The notes: a model not told the origin generated them from the letters alone. 64,000 nucleotides of DNA from UBA974 sp002292405 (GCA_943842425.1 CALTBR010000003.1:558001-622000); one strand, 5' to 3'; shown: positions 35,908 to 45,891, counted from the first letter of the stretch. Translations and numbers: made by a program.

Positions 35908-37494
35908 TTAATCACAAATAGAACCGAAACCAGAAAGCAATAGTAAAAGATCTGTAGTTCCCGCCAGTTGATCGCCATCGACATCACCTAGACAATCTTC
36001 AGAAAACATACAAGATCCATCGTCGTCATTTGCCAACTCGTTATAGTTCGTCGCATTTGGATACATACACCCAAAGACTAAGCTAGAACAGGGCTCACAT
36101 TGCCCGAAAACATCTGAAGGGTTGGGTGAATCTACAAGCCACGATCTTTGAGCATATGTTGTAAAGTCTGTTACTGGGGCACAACTCCCTCCTGCCATCA
36201 TATCGTCGAGTAAGTCTTCCTCTATTCCGTCAACGATCCATAAGTAATCCAAATCATCCGTTGGAGCTGGATCGAAAGTCAAAGCCCATGTACCATCTCC
36301 ATTGTCAGTTGCAAGAGGCCCCATCGTTAAATCCCAATTCCACAGAGCTCCTGTCAGCCTTACTTCTGCTGCGGTAGCCAAACATAAGTCAACAGTTAAT
36401 ACAAGAACAGGCTGAACTAAAGCACAATCAACACAGCTATTAAAACAAGTTGTTATGAGTGTTTCCGAAACTCCAGAACGAGAGTGGATTCTATTTGTCC
36501 CTCCCACTCCATTATCAACTCCACATCCTAGATTAATAAAATCAGCACTTTCTTCACCTGTATAATCTGTAACTCCTCCAACAAAAGGATTGCCATTATT
36601 AAACTTAAACTGAATATCCGCGGCTCCACTTACGGTTGTAGTCACTGTGTATATCCCATCTCCGTCAGCATCACTCATCAAGATAGCTCCTGCTTGCCAA
36701 GCAGGTGATGTAAATGACCCCATTAAGTATACCCCATCTGTATCAACTGAAATTTGAGATGCATCAATTGAGAAAGTAATGTCTGCAGGATCCGGGTCTA
36801 TCACACACGTTTCGCTACACTGTCCGAAGCATCCTGTTACAGAAAACGCGGCATCATTTTCAATAAAAGAAAACGAGCGATTGCCACCGCAAGTGAGATC
36901 CTCCCAACCATCTACACCATTTTGAAATTTAAATTCATAGGTAGAGGCTTCAAGTGCTTTCGTGATAGACCAAGATCCGTCTCCATTATCTACCATAGCT
37001 TCTCCAGCCCAACCATTTAAAGATCCAGCCAAAAACATCCCATCATCAGCTACTGAAATATTTTCAGTTAAAACAGTCAAGGTTACCTCTGTTGTAATAG
37101 CATCTATACCGCAAGCTTGGCAAGAACCGTAGCACACTACATCTAAAACAGCATCAGAATCTGTGACATCGAATGCTCTGTTGTTATTATCGATCGGATT
37201 TCCACATGCAGGAGGAACACTCTCGGCATAATCCCAAGATGGACCATTTAGGAATTTCCATTGAATATTCGTATTGGCATCAACGATTGCGGTATGTGTG
37301 AAAACACCATCTCCATCGTCATCTATTAATTGTGAAGCACCCGCAATCCATCCCTGAAAAGACCCTGCTATAAAAACTCCTGCAGGGTTTGCTCCTTCCT
37401 CAGTCATATCTACTTGGAAAGTAATTGAAACTTGTTGAGCGGAAAGACTGGTTGCAAAAAGGCAAGTAACAAAAGAAAAAAACAGCAGTTTCAT
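35908..37494 (-). CDS. Secreted multi-CBM protein with dockerin-like tail
   Basis: A 528-residue protein with a signal peptide ending LSAQQ and four beta-sandwich modules (about 22-125, 133-225, 232-355, 365-470), the first three with FQVDM/VFIAGSFQGW or similar starch-binding-like elements, the fourth related to module B of the 1006-residue protein. A GCMYPNATNYNELANDDDGSC motif at about 473-495 and a dockerin-like tail GDVDGDQLAGTTDLLLLL follow. It lacks the shared N-terminal domain. No enzyme motif is visible. It is divergent from the sugar symporter, with an operator-like site between. Confidence 0.75.
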   Translation of the reverse strand: MKLLFFSFVTCLFATSLSAQQVSITFQVDMTEEGANPAGVFIAGSFQGWIAGASQLIDDDGDGVFTHTAIVDANTNIQWKFLNGPSWDYAESVPPACGNPIDNNNRAFDVTDSDAVLDVVCYGSCQACGIDAITTEVTLTVLTENISVADDGMFLAGSLNGWAGEAMVDNGDGSWSITKALEASTYEFKFQNGVDGWEDLTCGGNRSFSFIENDAAFSVTGCFGQCSETCVIDPDPADITFSIDASQISVDTDGVYLMGSFTSPAWQAGAILMSDADGDGIYTVTTTVSGAADIQFKFNNGNPFVGGVTDYTGEESADFINLGCGVDNGVGGTNRIHSRSGVSETLITTCFNSCVDCALVQPVLVLTVDLCLATAAEVRLTGALWNWDLTMGPLATDNGDGTWALTFDPAPTDDLDYLWIVDGIEEDLLDDMMAGGSCAPVTDFTTYAQRSWLVDSPNPSDVFGQCEPCSSLVFGCMYPNATNYNELANDDDGSCMFSEDCLGDVDGDQLAGTTDLLLLLSGFGSICD

Positions 37495-37532
37495 CGTTGA
37501 AATATTAGGAGGTTACTTCAAATATAACTACT

Positions 37533-37551
37533 TCGTGTACAACTTACACTA
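37533..37551. promoter_or_regulatory. Operator-like palindrome, divergent variant (site 5)
   Basis: TCGTGTA-caact-TACACTA keeps the GTA-N5-TAC core with GTGTA/TACAC arms and lies between the divergent binding-protein and symporter genes, so it could control both. Confidence 0.45.
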
Positions 37552-37611
37552 GTTATATCACGAAATTTTAAAAAAAAATGCGTAGATTTTCCGTTTCAAA
37601 ATTCATTACTT

Positions 37612-39237
37612 ATGACTAAGCAAGAAACAAATTACAGTGCACTAACAACGCTGACTACAGTATTTTTCTTTTGGGGATTTATTGCTGCAGGCAATAGTAT
37701 TTTTATTCCTTTTTGTAAAAATTATTTTTCTTTAGACCAATTCCAATCTCAGCTCATAGACTTTGCATTTTACCTAGCATATTTTCTAGGCGCATTGGGT
37801 TTATTCGTCGTAGGATCTCGTAAAAACAAAGATATTGTAGGTAGTTGGGGTTATAAAAAGAGTACAGTTTACGGTCTTCTTTTCTCCGCACTAGGAGCTG
37901 GAACTATGATTGTGTCCGTTTATTTGAACACTTTTACAGGAATGCTCCTGGGATTATTTATTGTCGCCCTGGGTTTCTCACTGCAGCAAACCTCTACCAA
38001 CCCTTTTATGGTTGCTTTAGGTGACCCTAAAACGGGCAGCAACAGAATTAACCTTGGCGGTGCTATCAATTCATTGGGGACAACATTAGGTCCAATCATT
38101 ATTGCTTTAGCGCTATTTGGATCTGCAGCTGCAGTAAATGATGACATGATTGCGTCTTTAAGTTTAAGCAAAGTGATAGTTTTATATGGAGCCGTAGGCT
38201 TATTATTTCTCGCACTAGCTACTATTTTAAGCAAATCGAAAAGCGTTCCTGCTGGGATTTCTGAAGAAACCCCTGAGAAAGCAAACCAAGCTATCTTAAC
38301 TCTTTTAACGATGACTGTTTTACTCGCAGCTTGTTTTGCTCCCGTTTTCAATAGCTACAGGTTTGAATTCTCTGAAGTTGAGATGCCTGGCGTTGAGATG
38401 AACCGGATGTTATGGCTAGCTGGGGGTCTTGCCGTTATTGTAACAGGAATTCTATTTGCACAATTTAAATCATCTCGCAATTCTAACGGTTGGGGAGCAA
38501 TGAAGTACCCACAGCTTACACTAGGTATGCTCGCTATTTTCGTATATGTAGGTGTCGAAGTTGCTATCGGTTCTAACCTGGGTGAATTTTTAAAGCAGCC
38601 TGAGTTCGGAGGTTTTGAGTCATCTCAGATTACGCCTTTTGTAGCTATGTTTTGGGGAAGTTTAATGATCGGACGTTGGGTGGGAGCTGTAAACGTTTTC
38701 CCATTGACTTCTATACAGAAGAACATTCTGAAATTCGTCGTTCCATTTGTTGCTTTCGGAGTCGTTATGGGCGCCACATACCTCGCAGGTTATGACATCT
38801 CTGCCCTGAAGTGGTATTTCCTTTGCATCTTAGTCCAAATAGCTGCGTTCTTCCTCACGAAAGACAAGCCTGCCTTTACGCTCAGTGTTTTTGGGCTTAT
38901 GGGACTCATTTCTATAATTATAGCTCTCAATACTACTGGTCTTGTTGCTGTTTACGCTCTACTTGCTTGCGGACTCGCATGTTCCATCATGTGGCCATGT
39001 ATCTTCTCTTTAGCGATAGCTGGACTTGGGAAGTACACTACCCAAGGGTCTGCATTCCTCGTAATGATGATTCTCGGAGGTGCCATCATCCCTCCTATCC
39101 AAGGAAAACTTGCCGACATCGAATCAGTGGGAATTCAAAACTCCTTTGTTATCGGAGGACTGTGCTTTGCATATCTAGTTTATTACGCCTGGTTTGCAAA
39201 AAAATCACTCAACAAACAAGGATTAAATTTCGAGTAA
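37612..39237 (+). CDS. FHS-type sugar:H+ symporter (MFS)
   Basis: A 541-residue membrane protein with about twelve or more helices and family features of the fucose/glucose/galactose symporters: FFFWGFIAAGNSIFIP at the N-terminus and the conserved FSLQQTSTNPFMVALG segment near residues 122-138. It should import a monosaccharide with protons across the inner membrane. In this locus glucose released by the GH3 enzyme is the likely substrate. It is somewhat longer than usual (about 430-450), with extra residues in the middle. An operator-like palindrome lies about 60 bases upstream. Confidence 0.9.
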   Translation: MTKQETNYSALTTLTTVFFFWGFIAAGNSIFIPFCKNYFSLDQFQSQLIDFAFYLAYFLGALGLFVVGSRKNKDIVGSWGYKKSTVYGLLFSALGAGTMIVSVYLNTFTGMLLGLFIVALGFSLQQTSTNPFMVALGDPKTGSNRINLGGAINSLGTTLGPIIIALALFGSAAAVNDDMIASLSLSKVIVLYGAVGLLFLALATILSKSKSVPAGISEETPEKANQAILTLLTMTVLLAACFAPVFNSYRFEFSEVEMPGVEMNRMLWLAGGLAVIVTGILFAQFKSSRNSNGWGAMKYPQLTLGMLAIFVYVGVEVAIGSNLGEFLKQPEFGGFESSQITPFVAMFWGSLMIGRWVGAVNVFPLTSIQKNILKFVVPFVAFGVVMGATYLAGYDISALKWYFLCILVQIAAFFLTKDKPAFTLSVFGLMGLISIIIALNTTGLVAVYALLACGLACSIMWPCIFSLAIAGLGKYTTQGSAFLVMMILGGAIIPPIQGKLADIESVGIQNSFVIGGLCFAYLVYYAWFAKKSLNKQGLNFE

Positions 39238-39425
39238 AATGTTCAGTTTTGGATGAAAACCAACTTCGAATATTCTTTTTATGCTTCCTTTACGCATGTA
39301 AAATTTTAACTGTGGAGAAAACACAGAGAACAACCCCTTAACTCACAAAGAACTCAAGAGTGGTGGGGAAATTATCTTTGTAATGGCGCCCACGTCGTCC
39401 ACTTCAAATCATCTTTAATAAAAGT

Positions 39426-40430
39426 CTACTTTACTACAAATCTTTTGATGTCGTGGTGCACCCTTCCGTTATTTAACACGTTAATCTGAAAAACGTAAGC
39501 TCCAGGAGCAAGCTTTTCTGAGCCTGGTTGTAAATCGATTTGATGGCTCCCTTCATTCATCCTTCCAAGGGTTTTCTCATACACTTTACTCCCACTGATC
39601 GAATAGATCGAGATTTTAACATCTGCAGAAGTCAGTAAATTCAAGGAAATCTTTGAATCCGCAGAAATGGGGTTTGGGGTAGGATCACCGAGAGAAAACA
39701 CCTTTTCGGCTTCCCTTTCTAAATAACCGACTCCATTAACACCTGTTCCTGCAACCGCAACCTCAATTTCGCTTACATAAGATTGTAGATCTTCATCCCA
39801 GTCTAAAGTAGCAAGTTGATGTTCATATCCATCGTTAAAAGCACCATCAACTTCAGGTGTCATAGGATCTGGACCTTGGGTATGTATGGTCGGGTTGTTC
39901 GTCGCTATATCTACTGCCGCTTGGTGAGGCCACGTAAATTGTGAGACTGCTGCAGACGAAGAACTGACATGGACTTGAAAGTGCATGTGTACAACACGCC
40001 CGGGATACCACCCAGGCAAGATCGAAATAAACTCAACATCACCATTGTCATCTGTGATTTGGTATCCACGCATATAGGTCTGACCTTCACTTCCAAATGC
40101 AGAATACCCTGAGTAATCTCCATTGACATCACACGCCCATAAGTTCACGCGCAGGTTAGGCATGGGCTGACAATTATCAACGCCCACAACACGCATACGT
40201 TGAATCACGCGTATCCCAGGCCTCCCTTCTGTAATGTCTTGCCTGAAGAAAAAAGTGTTGTCCGACAAATCGAGCGGAAATGGACCTGCCGTCTCAGATG
40301 GAATCAATGAGCACCCCCCTTTACCACCTGCCGGTTTTTGGGAAAATTGTGATGCTGCTGCAACAATGGGAGCAGAAACGATGGCTCCACTGGCCAAGCC
40401 TAAAGAACGAAGGAATGATTTTCTTTTCAT
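39426..40430 (-). CDS. Secreted intradiol-dioxygenase-like protein with T9SS tail
   Basis: A 334-residue protein whose N-terminus (KRKSFLRSLGLASGA) resembles a twin-arginine-like or Sec signal. Residues about 40-235 match the intradiol ring-cleavage dioxygenase fold: SETAGPFPLDL, VNLWACDVNGDYSGY, and the metal-ligand region GWYPGRVVHMHFQV (Tyr, His, His). A type A T9SS domain (about 250-334) ends the protein. Cytoplasmic catechol dioxygenases lack such signals, so this belongs to the extracellular group of unclear substrate. It lies in the glucan locus but has no 19-bp palindrome upstream. Confidence 0.85.
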   Translation of the reverse strand: MKRKSFLRSLGLASGAIVSAPIVAAASQFSQKPAGGKGGCSLIPSETAGPFPLDLSDNTFFFRQDITEGRPGIRVIQRMRVVGVDNCQPMPNLRVNLWACDVNGDYSGYSAFGSEGQTYMRGYQITDDNGDVEFISILPGWYPGRVVHMHFQVHVSSSSAAVSQFTWPHQAAVDIATNNPTIHTQGPDPMTPEVDGAFNDGYEHQLATLDWDEDLQSYVSEIEVAVAGTGVNGVGYLEREAEKVFSLGDPTPNPISADSKISLNLLTSADVKISIYSISGSKVYEKTLGRMNEGSHQIDLQPGSEKLAPGAYVFQINVLNNGRVHHDIKRFVVK

Positions 40431-40590
40431 ACTACTAATCTAATCAACTTTATCCTATTGTATAGAAGAATTGAAAAATATCTAGCGTTAAAATTAAAAG
40501 CTGTGAATTAACTCATCATTTAGCCTTACCTGCTAAATCTCTTTATTGATATCTTTACAGAATGATTTATCAATAGACCATATGCAATAG

Positions 40591-43500
40591 ATGAAGTATA
40601 TACTTAAGCATTGGCTTTTAACAGGGCTCATTTTTTTAATGCCTGCTGTATACCTGTGTCAATTGGTCATTTCTGAAGTGTCTCCTTTTGGAAGTTTTAA
40701 TGATGTGATGGGAGATAGTTATGATTGGATAGAATTCTATAATTCCAGCACAGATACTGTTCTCTTATCAGATTATCAGATATCTGATGACTCGGAGAAT
40801 TGGGGGAAATGGATTCTCCCCAATGATCATTTACCACCTGGATCTACAAAGTTATTCCTAGCTTCGGGTAAGGATAAACGGTATGTCGTTGATCATTGGG
40901 AGCAGATTATAGGTGATGGCTCGTTATGTAGATACATCATACCAAATTCACAGGTAGAAAATGATTGGTCTTCACTCAACTTTGATGATACCTCATGGCA
41001 GATGGGACCTTTGTCTCTTGGATATGGTGACAATGATGACAATACCGTTACAGAAAATGTAACTTCCGTTTTTATTAGAAGACAGTTTGAAATTGATTCA
41101 TTTGACAATGTCAAATACTTGGCCTTTCATATGGATTATGATGATGGTTTCATCGCCTATATTAATGGTGTTGAAATTGCCAGATCTCCCAATATGTCTA
41201 ATGTTATGGGGGGATATGATGACTTAGCCGAAATTGAAAATGAAGCAGTCATATACTCCGGAGGAGAACCGGATGCATATATTTTTGATCATGAATTTCT
41301 AACTGAAAACATGATTGAGGGGAATAATATTCTGTCTATTCAAGTTCATAATGCATCCGCTAATTCTTCTGATTTAACTGCAAGGCCGTTTCTCCATATT
41401 GGTGTTGTTGACGAGCTTAATCTTGGCAACGATGCCCCATCAAATTGGTGGACCATACCTGAAACGTATTTCCACACCAATTTTAAATTAAGTACTGGAG
41501 AGCCTCTTATCTTAAGTAGCATCAATAATTCTCTCATAGATGTGATCTCAATAAACGAGAATTTAAGAGACGAATTAAGCATGGGGTATAGTGGATTCAA
41601 CTATAATTCAATTTGCTATTATGACAATCCTACACCAGGTTTTAGCAATGAAAATAGCTGGTGTTATAGTGGTATCGAGAACGAGCCGGAGTTCACAATT
41701 CCTTCAGGCTGGTATGATGAAGACATTAATGTTAGTATACAAACGAGTAATCCAAATGCCACGATCAAGTTTACTCAAAATGGTGATGAACCAGACAGCA
41801 ACGACGAAGAATATTCCTCCCCGATTTCATTGTATGAGACGTCTATTGTAAGCGCTAAGGCTTTCAGTACTACCAACAATCTCCCCAGCTCAACTTCAGA
41901 TGCGATTTATTTAGTAAATGAGCAACAAACGGGAATGAACGTGTTTTCGATCATTACTGATTCTTTGAATTTGTGGGATTGGGAAACCGGGATATATGTT
42001 ATAGGTGAAAACGCCTCTTCTGAATACCCATATTTTGGAAGTAATTTTTGGCAACCATGGTCTAAAAAATCAAGATTAAAATATTTCAATTCTGAGGGTA
42101 TACTTAAGTCCGAAGAGATCATTGACTTGGAAATACATGGAGGGTGGTCTAGAGCTGAACCTCAAAAATCCTTTAGATTAGATTTTAAAAATGAATATTC
42201 AGGGTTATTTGAGCATCCTATCATGATGAATAAACCTGAAATTACGAGCTTTAATAATTTAAACCTCAGGAATGGAGGGCAGCATGTTTGGAGTGATAAA
42301 TTACAAGATGCAATCATTTCAAATGTTACAAGAGGGACTCATATTTCTTATTCGTCATGGGAGCCAGCTATTTTATATTTGAACGGCGACTTTTGGGGGA
42401 TTTATGGGGTTAGGGAAAAGATTGATGAGCATTATGTGGAAAATAATTTTGCTGTTCCTTCTGAATCAGTTGATTTAATTAACTCATTTGGCGTTCTCAA
42501 TGGAGAAGGTTTGAGCTTTAATTCAGATGCCGAGCAAATTCTCGATTTAGATCCAGAAAGTTTCGGTTTTATTAACGCCTTCGGCTCTGTTTTTGACCTA
42601 GACTCATATATAGATTATTTCATTTTTGAAACATATACCCAAAACTCAGATTGGATGGGTATTTTTTGGGGAGCAAATAACATTAAGCTTTTCCGTAGCA
42701 ATGAATTAGACGGGAAATGGAGGTATGCGATGTATGATATGGATGCTTCATTTGGTTACTTTGGAGCTGGGCTTGCGGACAATTATATTGATTATGCTAG
42801 AAACCCAGGCTTCCCAAATGATCACAGCATGATTTTTAATCATGTTTTAGAAAACGATGATTTCAAATGTTTGTTTGTGAATCGATACGCTGACTTGCTT
42901 AACACAAATTTCAGGCAGGATTACTTTAACAATGTAGTGGATTCTATGTATTCTTTAATATCTGAAACGATGCCTTTACATATTCAAACATGGGATCAAA
43001 TAGGATCATATAATGAGTGGCTATCTTCTGTTCAAGCAATTAAATATTACAATTATAATCGATTGAATCCTGCTAGAAATAACGTAATTAATTCTTTAGG
43101 GCTACCAGGCAAAGTTGATTTGCTTCTTGACGTATTCCCTAATGCTGCAGGTAAAGTGAAAATATCATCTACAGTTCCTGAGACCTTTCCATGGACTGGA
43201 GTGTATTTCAAAGGCTGTCCTGTGCAAATTGAAGCCATACCAAATGAAGGTTTTGGGTTTATTGAATGGCAATCTAACACTCACATTAATCAAGGAGCTA
43301 TGGATGATTATTCTCAAACTGTAAATTTAGAATTACTTTATGATGATGAATTTAAGGCGATTTTCCAACCATGTCCGAATACAATTTCTGTTACAATTCA
43401 ACATGTTGGGGACCTCTTTATTCCTTTAATAAATGATTCATATGTAGTCTCCAGTTATGAATGGTTTTTAGATGGTATGCTTATAGGAAATGGTGCTTTT

Positions 43501-43851
43501 TACACCCCTCTATCATCTGGCGAATATCAACTTTATGTTGAAGTTAATGGCTGTCAATTTCAATCAGACATTTTTGATTATGATGCAAATGGAATTGACC
43601 ATTTACATTCAAATGAGATCTCAATCAGCCCAAACCCTGCATCAGAATATATCATCGTTAAAAAGCCTAAAGATGTGAGTCTATCGCTTACGATTACAGA
43701 CATTCATGGACGTGAAACACATATTTCAAATTATCATCTAGACGAGATAGACAACAGGTTTGACATCAGTAATTTGAGCAGTGGACTGTATGAGATTATT
43801 CTTGAATCAGATAATGGACAATTCAGTTATCAGAAATTCATGAAAGAATAA
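40591..43851 (+). CDS. Secreted CotH-family protein with lamin-tail, CHB_HEX and T9SS domains
   Basis: A 1086-residue protein: signal ending YLCQL, a lamin-tail-like domain (about 24-100, LVISEVSPFGSFND, WIEFYNSS), a beta-sandwich (about 100-285), a chitobiase C-terminal-like segment (about 368-450, ATIKFTQNGDEPD), a CotH kinase domain (about 455-800: EIHGGWSRAEPQKSFRLDF, LYLNGDFWGIYGVREKIDE, YAMYDMDASFG), and a type A sorting domain at the end. CotH proteins are atypical kinases known from spore coats. The secreted bacteroidotal forms are of unknown substrate. A TATCTTTA element lies at 40550-40557. No 19-bp operator is present. Confidence 0.85.
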   Translation: MKYILKHWLLTGLIFLMPAVYLCQLVISEVSPFGSFNDVMGDSYDWIEFYNSSTDTVLLSDYQISDDSENWGKWILPNDHLPPGSTKLFLASGKDKRYVVDHWEQIIGDGSLCRYIIPNSQVENDWSSLNFDDTSWQMGPLSLGYGDNDDNTVTENVTSVFIRRQFEIDSFDNVKYLAFHMDYDDGFIAYINGVEIARSPNMSNVMGGYDDLAEIENEAVIYSGGEPDAYIFDHEFLTENMIEGNNILSIQVHNASANSSDLTARPFLHIGVVDELNLGNDAPSNWWTIPETYFHTNFKLSTGEPLILSSINNSLIDVISINENLRDELSMGYSGFNYNSICYYDNPTPGFSNENSWCYSGIENEPEFTIPSGWYDEDINVSIQTSNPNATIKFTQNGDEPDSNDEEYSSPISLYETSIVSAKAFSTTNNLPSSTSDAIYLVNEQQTGMNVFSIITDSLNLWDWETGIYVIGENASSEYPYFGSNFWQPWSKKSRLKYFNSEGILKSEEIIDLEIHGGWSRAEPQKSFRLDFKNEYSGLFEHPIMMNKPEITSFNNLNLRNGGQHVWSDKLQDAIISNVTRGTHISYSSWEPAILYLNGDFWGIYGVREKIDEHYVENNFAVPSESVDLINSFGVLNGEGLSFNSDAEQILDLDPESFGFINAFGSVFDLDSYIDYFIFETYTQNSDWMGIFWGANNIKLFRSNELDGKWRYAMYDMDASFGYFGAGLADNYIDYARNPGFPNDHSMIFNHVLENDDFKCLFVNRYADLLNTNFRQDYFNNVVDSMYSLISETMPLHIQTWDQIGSYNEWLSSVQAIKYYNYNRLNPARNNVINSLGLPGKVDLLLDVFPNAAGKVKISSTVPETFPWTGVYFKGCPVQIEAIPNEGFGFIEWQSNTHINQGAMDDYSQTVNLELLYDDEFKAIFQPCPNTISVTIQHVGDLFIPLINDSYVVSSYEWFLDGMLIGNGAFYTPLSSGEYQLYVEVNGCQFQSDIFDYDANGIDHLHSNEISISPNPASEYIIVKKPKDVSLSLTITDIHGRETHISNYHLDEIDNRFDISNLSSGLYEIILESDNGQFSYQKFMKE

Positions 43852-43856
43852 TGTCA

Positions 43857-45044
43857 TTATTGAAAAACCCTAACGTAATCTATTGCCATATATACTGGGA
43901 ATAATGTTGATTCATCCGGATATCCAGGCCAATTCCCGCCAACGGCTACGTTTAAAATAAAGAAAAAGTCTTCGTTGAAAGGATATGCCTGACCGTTCAT
44001 CTGTGTAGAATTGATGGTGAAAAATTCAACATCATCGAGGAGCCAAGTAATCTGGTTTTCTTGCCAATCGATTGAGAACACATGATACTCATCTGCAAAT
44101 GTCTCCGGAAAAGGAAGTGATATACCGTTGCCACTGTACTGATGAACAGAGTTGTTTGCGCCCCAATGTGAGGTGCCATGAACCCTTCTCGGATTTGTAC
44201 CTACAAGTTCCATAATATCAATTTCTCCACACGCAGGCCAACCCATGTTATCAATGTTTTCGCCTAACATCCAAATCGCAGGCCATAAGCCTTGACCTAT
44301 AGGCAGTATCGCACGCACGTCTATACGACCATAGGTGAAGTTCTGTAGACCCTGGGATTTAAGTCTAGCCGATGTATACTGTCCATTGGATATTTCTCGC
44401 GCAACAATAAATAGATTGTCATTTTGCAAATACGCGTTGTCTTGAGTTTGGACATAGTTCTGTAATTCATTATTCCCCCATCCCGAATTCCCAGTTCCAA
44501 GGTCATAGGTCCAATTTGATGGGTTTATAGTCGTTCCTTCGAACTCATCAGACCAAACCAATTCCATACCATCATATGAATCTGCTGAGGTATAACCTTC
44601 ATTCGTGATTTCCACTTCGGAGTCATCATTTTTTATGGTCCCTATAGCTTCTTGAGTGTTGTTTTTTAAGTAGCCCTGCGTTGGATTAGTTAGCACGACC
44701 TTAAACTGCTCGTCACTTTCAAGATATGTGTCAACAACGATTTCGACAGAGACCATCTTTTCAATTTCTCCAGGGACAAAAAGGACAGTCCCATTGCTTG
44801 AGATATAGTCTTCTCCAGCATAGGCAGAGATATCCTCAGTGTAATAGTCTACGGTAACAATCTCCGTATTTGGTGCGTCTAACTTAATTGTAAAATCGAA
44901 AACACTGTTGCTTTCATTTTCGTACGCACTTCGATCGTTTAGAAATTTTATTTCTGAATTAAAAGGCTCAGTTCCGGAATCTCCACAACTGTCACAACCA
45001 GTGAATAGAAGTAATGTCGCTAGATATAAGGTAATATTTTTCAT
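43857..45044 (-). CDS. GH16 beta-glucanase lipoprotein with Calx-beta domain
   Basis: A 395-residue lipoprotein (lipobox LLFTGC, Cys17) with a Calx-beta domain (about 30-141: FDFTIKLDAP, VDYYTEDISAYAGEDY) and a GH16 domain (about 160-395) with catalytic EIDIMEL (E274, D276, E279). It probably sits on the outer membrane surface and cuts beta-1,3-glucan into pieces for SusC/D. Its GH16 domain is similar to that of the enzyme at 32235-33887 but has a different anchor. It is the last gene of the operon that starts at 52109. Confidence 0.93.
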   Translation of the reverse strand: MKNITLYLATLLLFTGCDSCGDSGTEPFNSEIKFLNDRSAYENESNSVFDFTIKLDAPNTEIVTVDYYTEDISAYAGEDYISSNGTVLFVPGEIEKMVSVEIVVDTYLESDEQFKVVLTNPTQGYLKNNTQEAIGTIKNDDSEVEITNEGYTSADSYDGMELVWSDEFEGTTINPSNWTYDLGTGNSGWGNNELQNYVQTQDNAYLQNDNLFIVAREISNGQYTSARLKSQGLQNFTYGRIDVRAILPIGQGLWPAIWMLGENIDNMGWPACGEIDIMELVGTNPRRVHGTSHWGANNSVHQYSGNGISLPFPETFADEYHVFSIDWQENQITWLLDDVEFFTINSTQMNGQAYPFNEDFFFILNVAVGGNWPGYPDESTLFPVYMAIDYVRVFQ

Positions 45045-45065
45045 AGGTTCACCCCAGACAATTAT

Positions 45066-45890
45066 TTATTGAGCTACAAAAATATAGGTGAAAAATCCAT
45101 CTCCTTGTGTACAATCGCCATTGCGTTGGGTTGAATGTAATACCAGCCTTGTCTCCGTAAGCTCTACAATATCATATGCGGGACCGGAATCCCATGTTCC
45201 AATAAACCAACAAAATTCATCTACAGTTGGTATAATAATTTGATTTTCTCCACTGGTTCCTGTTCCTTCTGAATACAGAAATGTTAGTTCGGGAACTTCT
45301 AATTCATTTACGACATACCCTTCATAAGGATTCACAGTCCCTCCATTGTTGGAGTAAATAAATTCCCCGTCAAATGTAAATTGATAGGAGTCATCATATT
45401 GTTCATCAACCAATCCTCCTTGAGGAGAGCTGTACCAAGATGTAGAGTATGGGTCAGGGCCAACAGCAATGGCAGCGATCTCTGATGAAAATACCCAAGT
45501 CTTTTGATTATCACAACCCGTCAGTTGTTCCAACTCGCCATCACAGGGTAGTTCTAGAGTCTGTGAAATAGATACCATTTGAGAAGATTGTGACATCCCC
45601 CCTGCATTGTGAACTGTATAGGTTACTTCATATTCACCGGCTTGAGGATAAAATGCAGTATCAGATTCAAGTACAGAGGTAAGACCATTTCCGAATTCCC
45701 AAAGATGAAGAAATGAGTCCTCAGAAGACAACCCCGTTAAGACAACTCTGTTGGAATCATTTTCAAGATAACTCCACGAAAATGTTGCACTGGGTCCATC
45801 AGGCAAGTCTATCCCATCTTCTTCATATGGGGTACAAGCATAAATTAATACAACGGCAGAAAAAACAATAGCTATGTTGAACTTATTCAT
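45066..45890 (-). CDS. PKD-domain lipoprotein in SusE/F position
   Basis: A 274-residue lipoprotein (lipobox LIYAC, Cys19) with one PKD domain (about 32-112: FLHLWEFGNGL, AGEYEVTYTVHN) and a C-terminal region (about 115-274) of no named family (WVFSSEIAAIAVGPDPYS, EFCWFIGTWDSG). Position directly after SusD suggests a surface glycan-binding protein, as SusE/SusF-like proteins occupy this place. Binding is inferred from context. It lies two bases after the SusD stop. Confidence 0.8.
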   Translation of the reverse strand: MNKFNIAIVFSAVVLIYACTPYEEDGIDLPDGPSATFSWSYLENDSNRVVLTGLSSEDSFLHLWEFGNGLTSVLESDTAFYPQAGEYEVTYTVHNAGGMSQSSQMVSISQTLELPCDGELEQLTGCDNQKTWVFSSEIAAIAVGPDPYSTSWYSSPQGGLVDEQYDDSYQFTFDGEFIYSNNGGTVNPYEGYVVNELEVPELTFLYSEGTGTSGENQIIIPTVDEFCWFIGTWDSGPAYDIVELTETRLVLHSTQRNGDCTQGDGFFTYIFVAQ

Positions 45891-45891
45891 T

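Noticed and set aside
39373..39415. TATCTTTG followed by an ATG and an 11-codon ORF on the plus strand
   Set aside because: The element is a good promoter match, but the ORF is too short and has no terminator or known peptide; a chance match between two convergent genes is as likely.
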